Shown: positions 62,754 to 64,000 of the stretch, in pieces
Numbering within the stretch: the first letter of the stretch is position 1
Layout of the letters: every line of letters starts with the position of its first letter
Source: Actinomycetes bacterium
GTDB taxonomy: Bacteria > Actinomycetota > Actinomycetes > Propionibacteriales > Propionibacteriaceae
Direction: 5' to 3'
Assembly (NCBI GenBank): GCA_023458095.1
Contig: JAEXAS010000009.1
Span: forward strand, 62,001-126,000
DNA length: 64,000 nt
Notes under the pieces: generated by a model
Databases searched by the model: none
What the model was told of the DNA's origin: nothing
Seen by the model: the letters and a program-made list of their open reading frames with translations, nothing else
Translations under genes and position numbers: made by a program

Positions 62754-64000
62754 ATGACTGTGACTACCGAAAAGACCGTAGCCGCCACCGGGCGGGTTGC
62801 CCGGGTCATCGGCCCGGTGGTGGATGTGGAGTTCGCCGCCGACCAGATGCCCGACATCCTCAACGCGGTGTTGATCGAGATCAACGACGGCGACCAGACC
62901 CGCACCATCACCGCCGAGATTGCTCTGCACGTCGGCGACAACATGGTGCGCGCCATCTCGCTGAAGCCCACCGACGGCATGCGCCGCGGCGCGAAGGTGA
63001 CCGACACCGGAGCCCCGATCTCGGTGCCCGTGGGCGATGTCACCAAGGGTCGCGTGTGGAACGTGACCGGCGACTGCCTCAACGAGGATCTGGCTGCGAA
63101 CTCGATCGAGATCGCCGAGCGCTGGCCGATTCACCGCGCTGCGCCGAAGTTCGATTCGCTGGAGCCCAAGACCGAGATGCTGGAGACCGGCATCAAGGTG
63201 CTCGACCTGCTGACCCCCTATGTCAAGGGTGGAAAGATCGGTCTGTTCGGCGGCGCCGGTGTGGGCAAGACGGTGCTCATCCAGGAAATGATCTACCGCA
63301 TCGCTCACAACTTCGGTGGCACCTCGGTGTTCGCCGGTGTGGGGGAGCGCACCCGTGAGGGCAACGACCTGATCGAGGAGATGATCGAGGCCGGCGTCAT
63401 GAAGGACACCGCCTTGGTGTTCGGCCAGATGGACGAGCCGCCGGGCACCCGGTTGCGGGTCGCCCTGTCGGCCCTGACCATGGCGGAGTACTTCCGCGAT
63501 GTGCAGAACCAGGACGTGCTGCTGTTCATCGACAACATCTTCCGCTTCACCCAGGCCGGATCGGAGGTGTCGACCCTGCTGGGCCGTATGCCTTCGGCCG
63601 TGGGCTACCAGCCCACCCTGGCTGACGAGATGGGCCAGTTGCAGGAGCGGATCACCTCCACCCGCGGCCACTCGATCACCTCTATGCAGGCGATCTACGT
63701 GCCCGCCGATGACTACACCGACCCGGCTCCGGCGACGACCTTCGCCCACCTGGACGCCACCACCGAGCTCAGCCGTGAGATCGCCTCTCGCGGTCTGTAC
63801 CCGGCCGTGGATCCGCTGAGCAGCTCGTCGCGCATCCTGGATCCGCAGTTCGTGGGCCAGGAGCACTACGACACCGCTACTCGGGTGAAGCAGATCCTTC
63901 AGCGCAACAAGGAACTGCAAGACATCATCGCCATCCTGGGTGTGGACGAACTGAGCGAAGAGGACAAGATCATCGTGGCTCGCGCCCGACGTCTGCAGCA
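62754..64000 (+). CDS. atpD: ATP synthase subunit beta (3' end outside window)
   Basis: The first 415 codons are present. Walker A (GGAGVGKT) is near residue 166, Walker B region LLFIDNIFRFTQAGSEVS near 255, and the ATP-synthase signature PAVDPLSSSSR near 350. It is the catalytic subunit. The ATG at 62754 lies 17 bases after the atpG stop, with AAAGG upstream. The frame is open to the window edge, and the missing part would be about 60-70 codons by family length. Confidence 0.96.
   Translation, partial: MTVTTEKTVAATGRVARVIGPVVDVEFAADQMPDILNAVLIEINDGDQTRTITAEIALHVGDNMVRAISLKPTDGMRRGAKVTDTGAPISVPVGDVTKGRVWNVTGDCLNEDLAANSIEIAERWPIHRAAPKFDSLEPKTEMLETGIKVLDLLTPYVKGGKIGLFGGAGVGKTVLIQEMIYRIAHNFGGTSVFAGVGERTREGNDLIEEMIEAGVMKDTALVFGQMDEPPGTRLRVALSALTMAEYFRDVQNQDVLLFIDNIFRFTQAGSEVSTLLGRMPSAVGYQPTLADEMGQLQERITSTRGHSITSMQAIYVPADDYTDPAPATTFAHLDATTELSREIASRGLYPAVDPLSSSSRILDPQFVGQEHYDTATRVKQILQRNKELQDIIAILGVDELSEEDKIIVARARRLQ

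Overview
The window is chromosomal DNA from a high-GC actinomycete. Several actinobacterial signatures support this: adnAB and RecBCD-type helicase-nucleases, uvrD2, whiB1, pdtaS, a SigR/RsrA pair, a KGD-type 2-oxoglutarate enzyme with fused E1 and E2 domains, bL37, and a PPA1309-family protein. The PPA1309 family and the mix of gene orders suggest Propionibacteriales, but that is an inference from gene content only. Nearly every base is coding. No intergenic gap exceeds 300 bases, and I see no insertion sequence, prophage, CRISPR array or integrase.

Layout. (1) 1-15,487 carries DNA break processing: the 3' end of adnA, adnB, nudC, a convergent recC-recB-recD operon, and uvrD2. (2) 15,484-25,501 is a block of mostly uncharacterised conserved genes: a lipoprotein, an ABC1-type kinase, an E1-like protein related to azol(in)e cyclodehydratase partners, a tiny zinc-ribbon protein, a YgjP-type metallopeptidase, a zincin homologue lacking its zinc motif, a membrane PDZ/Lon-like protease, a PPA1309 protein and a UPF0182 membrane protein. 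From adnA to UPF0182 the order follows Mycobacterium tuberculosis Rv3202c-Rv3193c, with recCBD inserted. (3) 25,498-28,895 holds an M16 peptidase pair, a NifX-like protein and the initiator tRNA. (4) 29,057-33,989 is a complete peptide/nickel-type ABC transporter operon. (5) 34,004-43,094 holds hisN, rsgA, aroA, small membrane proteins, an ECF sigma factor with its own zinc anti-sigma motif, an SRAP/YedK DNA-crosslink enzyme, sigR-rsrA, bL37, pdtaS and whiB1, resembling the Rv3219-Rv3228 region. (6) 43,332-64,000 holds kgd, tRNA-Arg, lysA-hom-thrH, rho, rpmE, prfA, prmC, a threonylcarbamoyl-AMP synthase, wecA and the ATP synthase operon, cut off within atpD.

How the genes work together. Region 1 offers two independent end-resection machines (AdnAB and RecBCD) plus UvrD2. 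Region 5 is stress-regulatory: a thiol-responsive sigma/anti-sigma pair has a recognisable SigR-type promoter overlapping the end of the upstream DNA-repair gene, beside a two-component kinase and WhiB1. Region 6 links aspartate-family amino acids, transcription termination, translation termination and energy coupling. The usual thrC-thrB between hom and rho are absent, and thrH, a phosphoserine phosphatase/homoserine phosphotransferase, is in their place.

Regulation visible in the sequence: many genes overlap by 4 bases (ATGA, GTGA, TTGA), indicating translational coupling. Several first genes have a TANNNT box 6-8 bases before the start codon and no ribosome binding site, indicating probable leaderless mRNAs. 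Several strong hairpins act as probable terminators.
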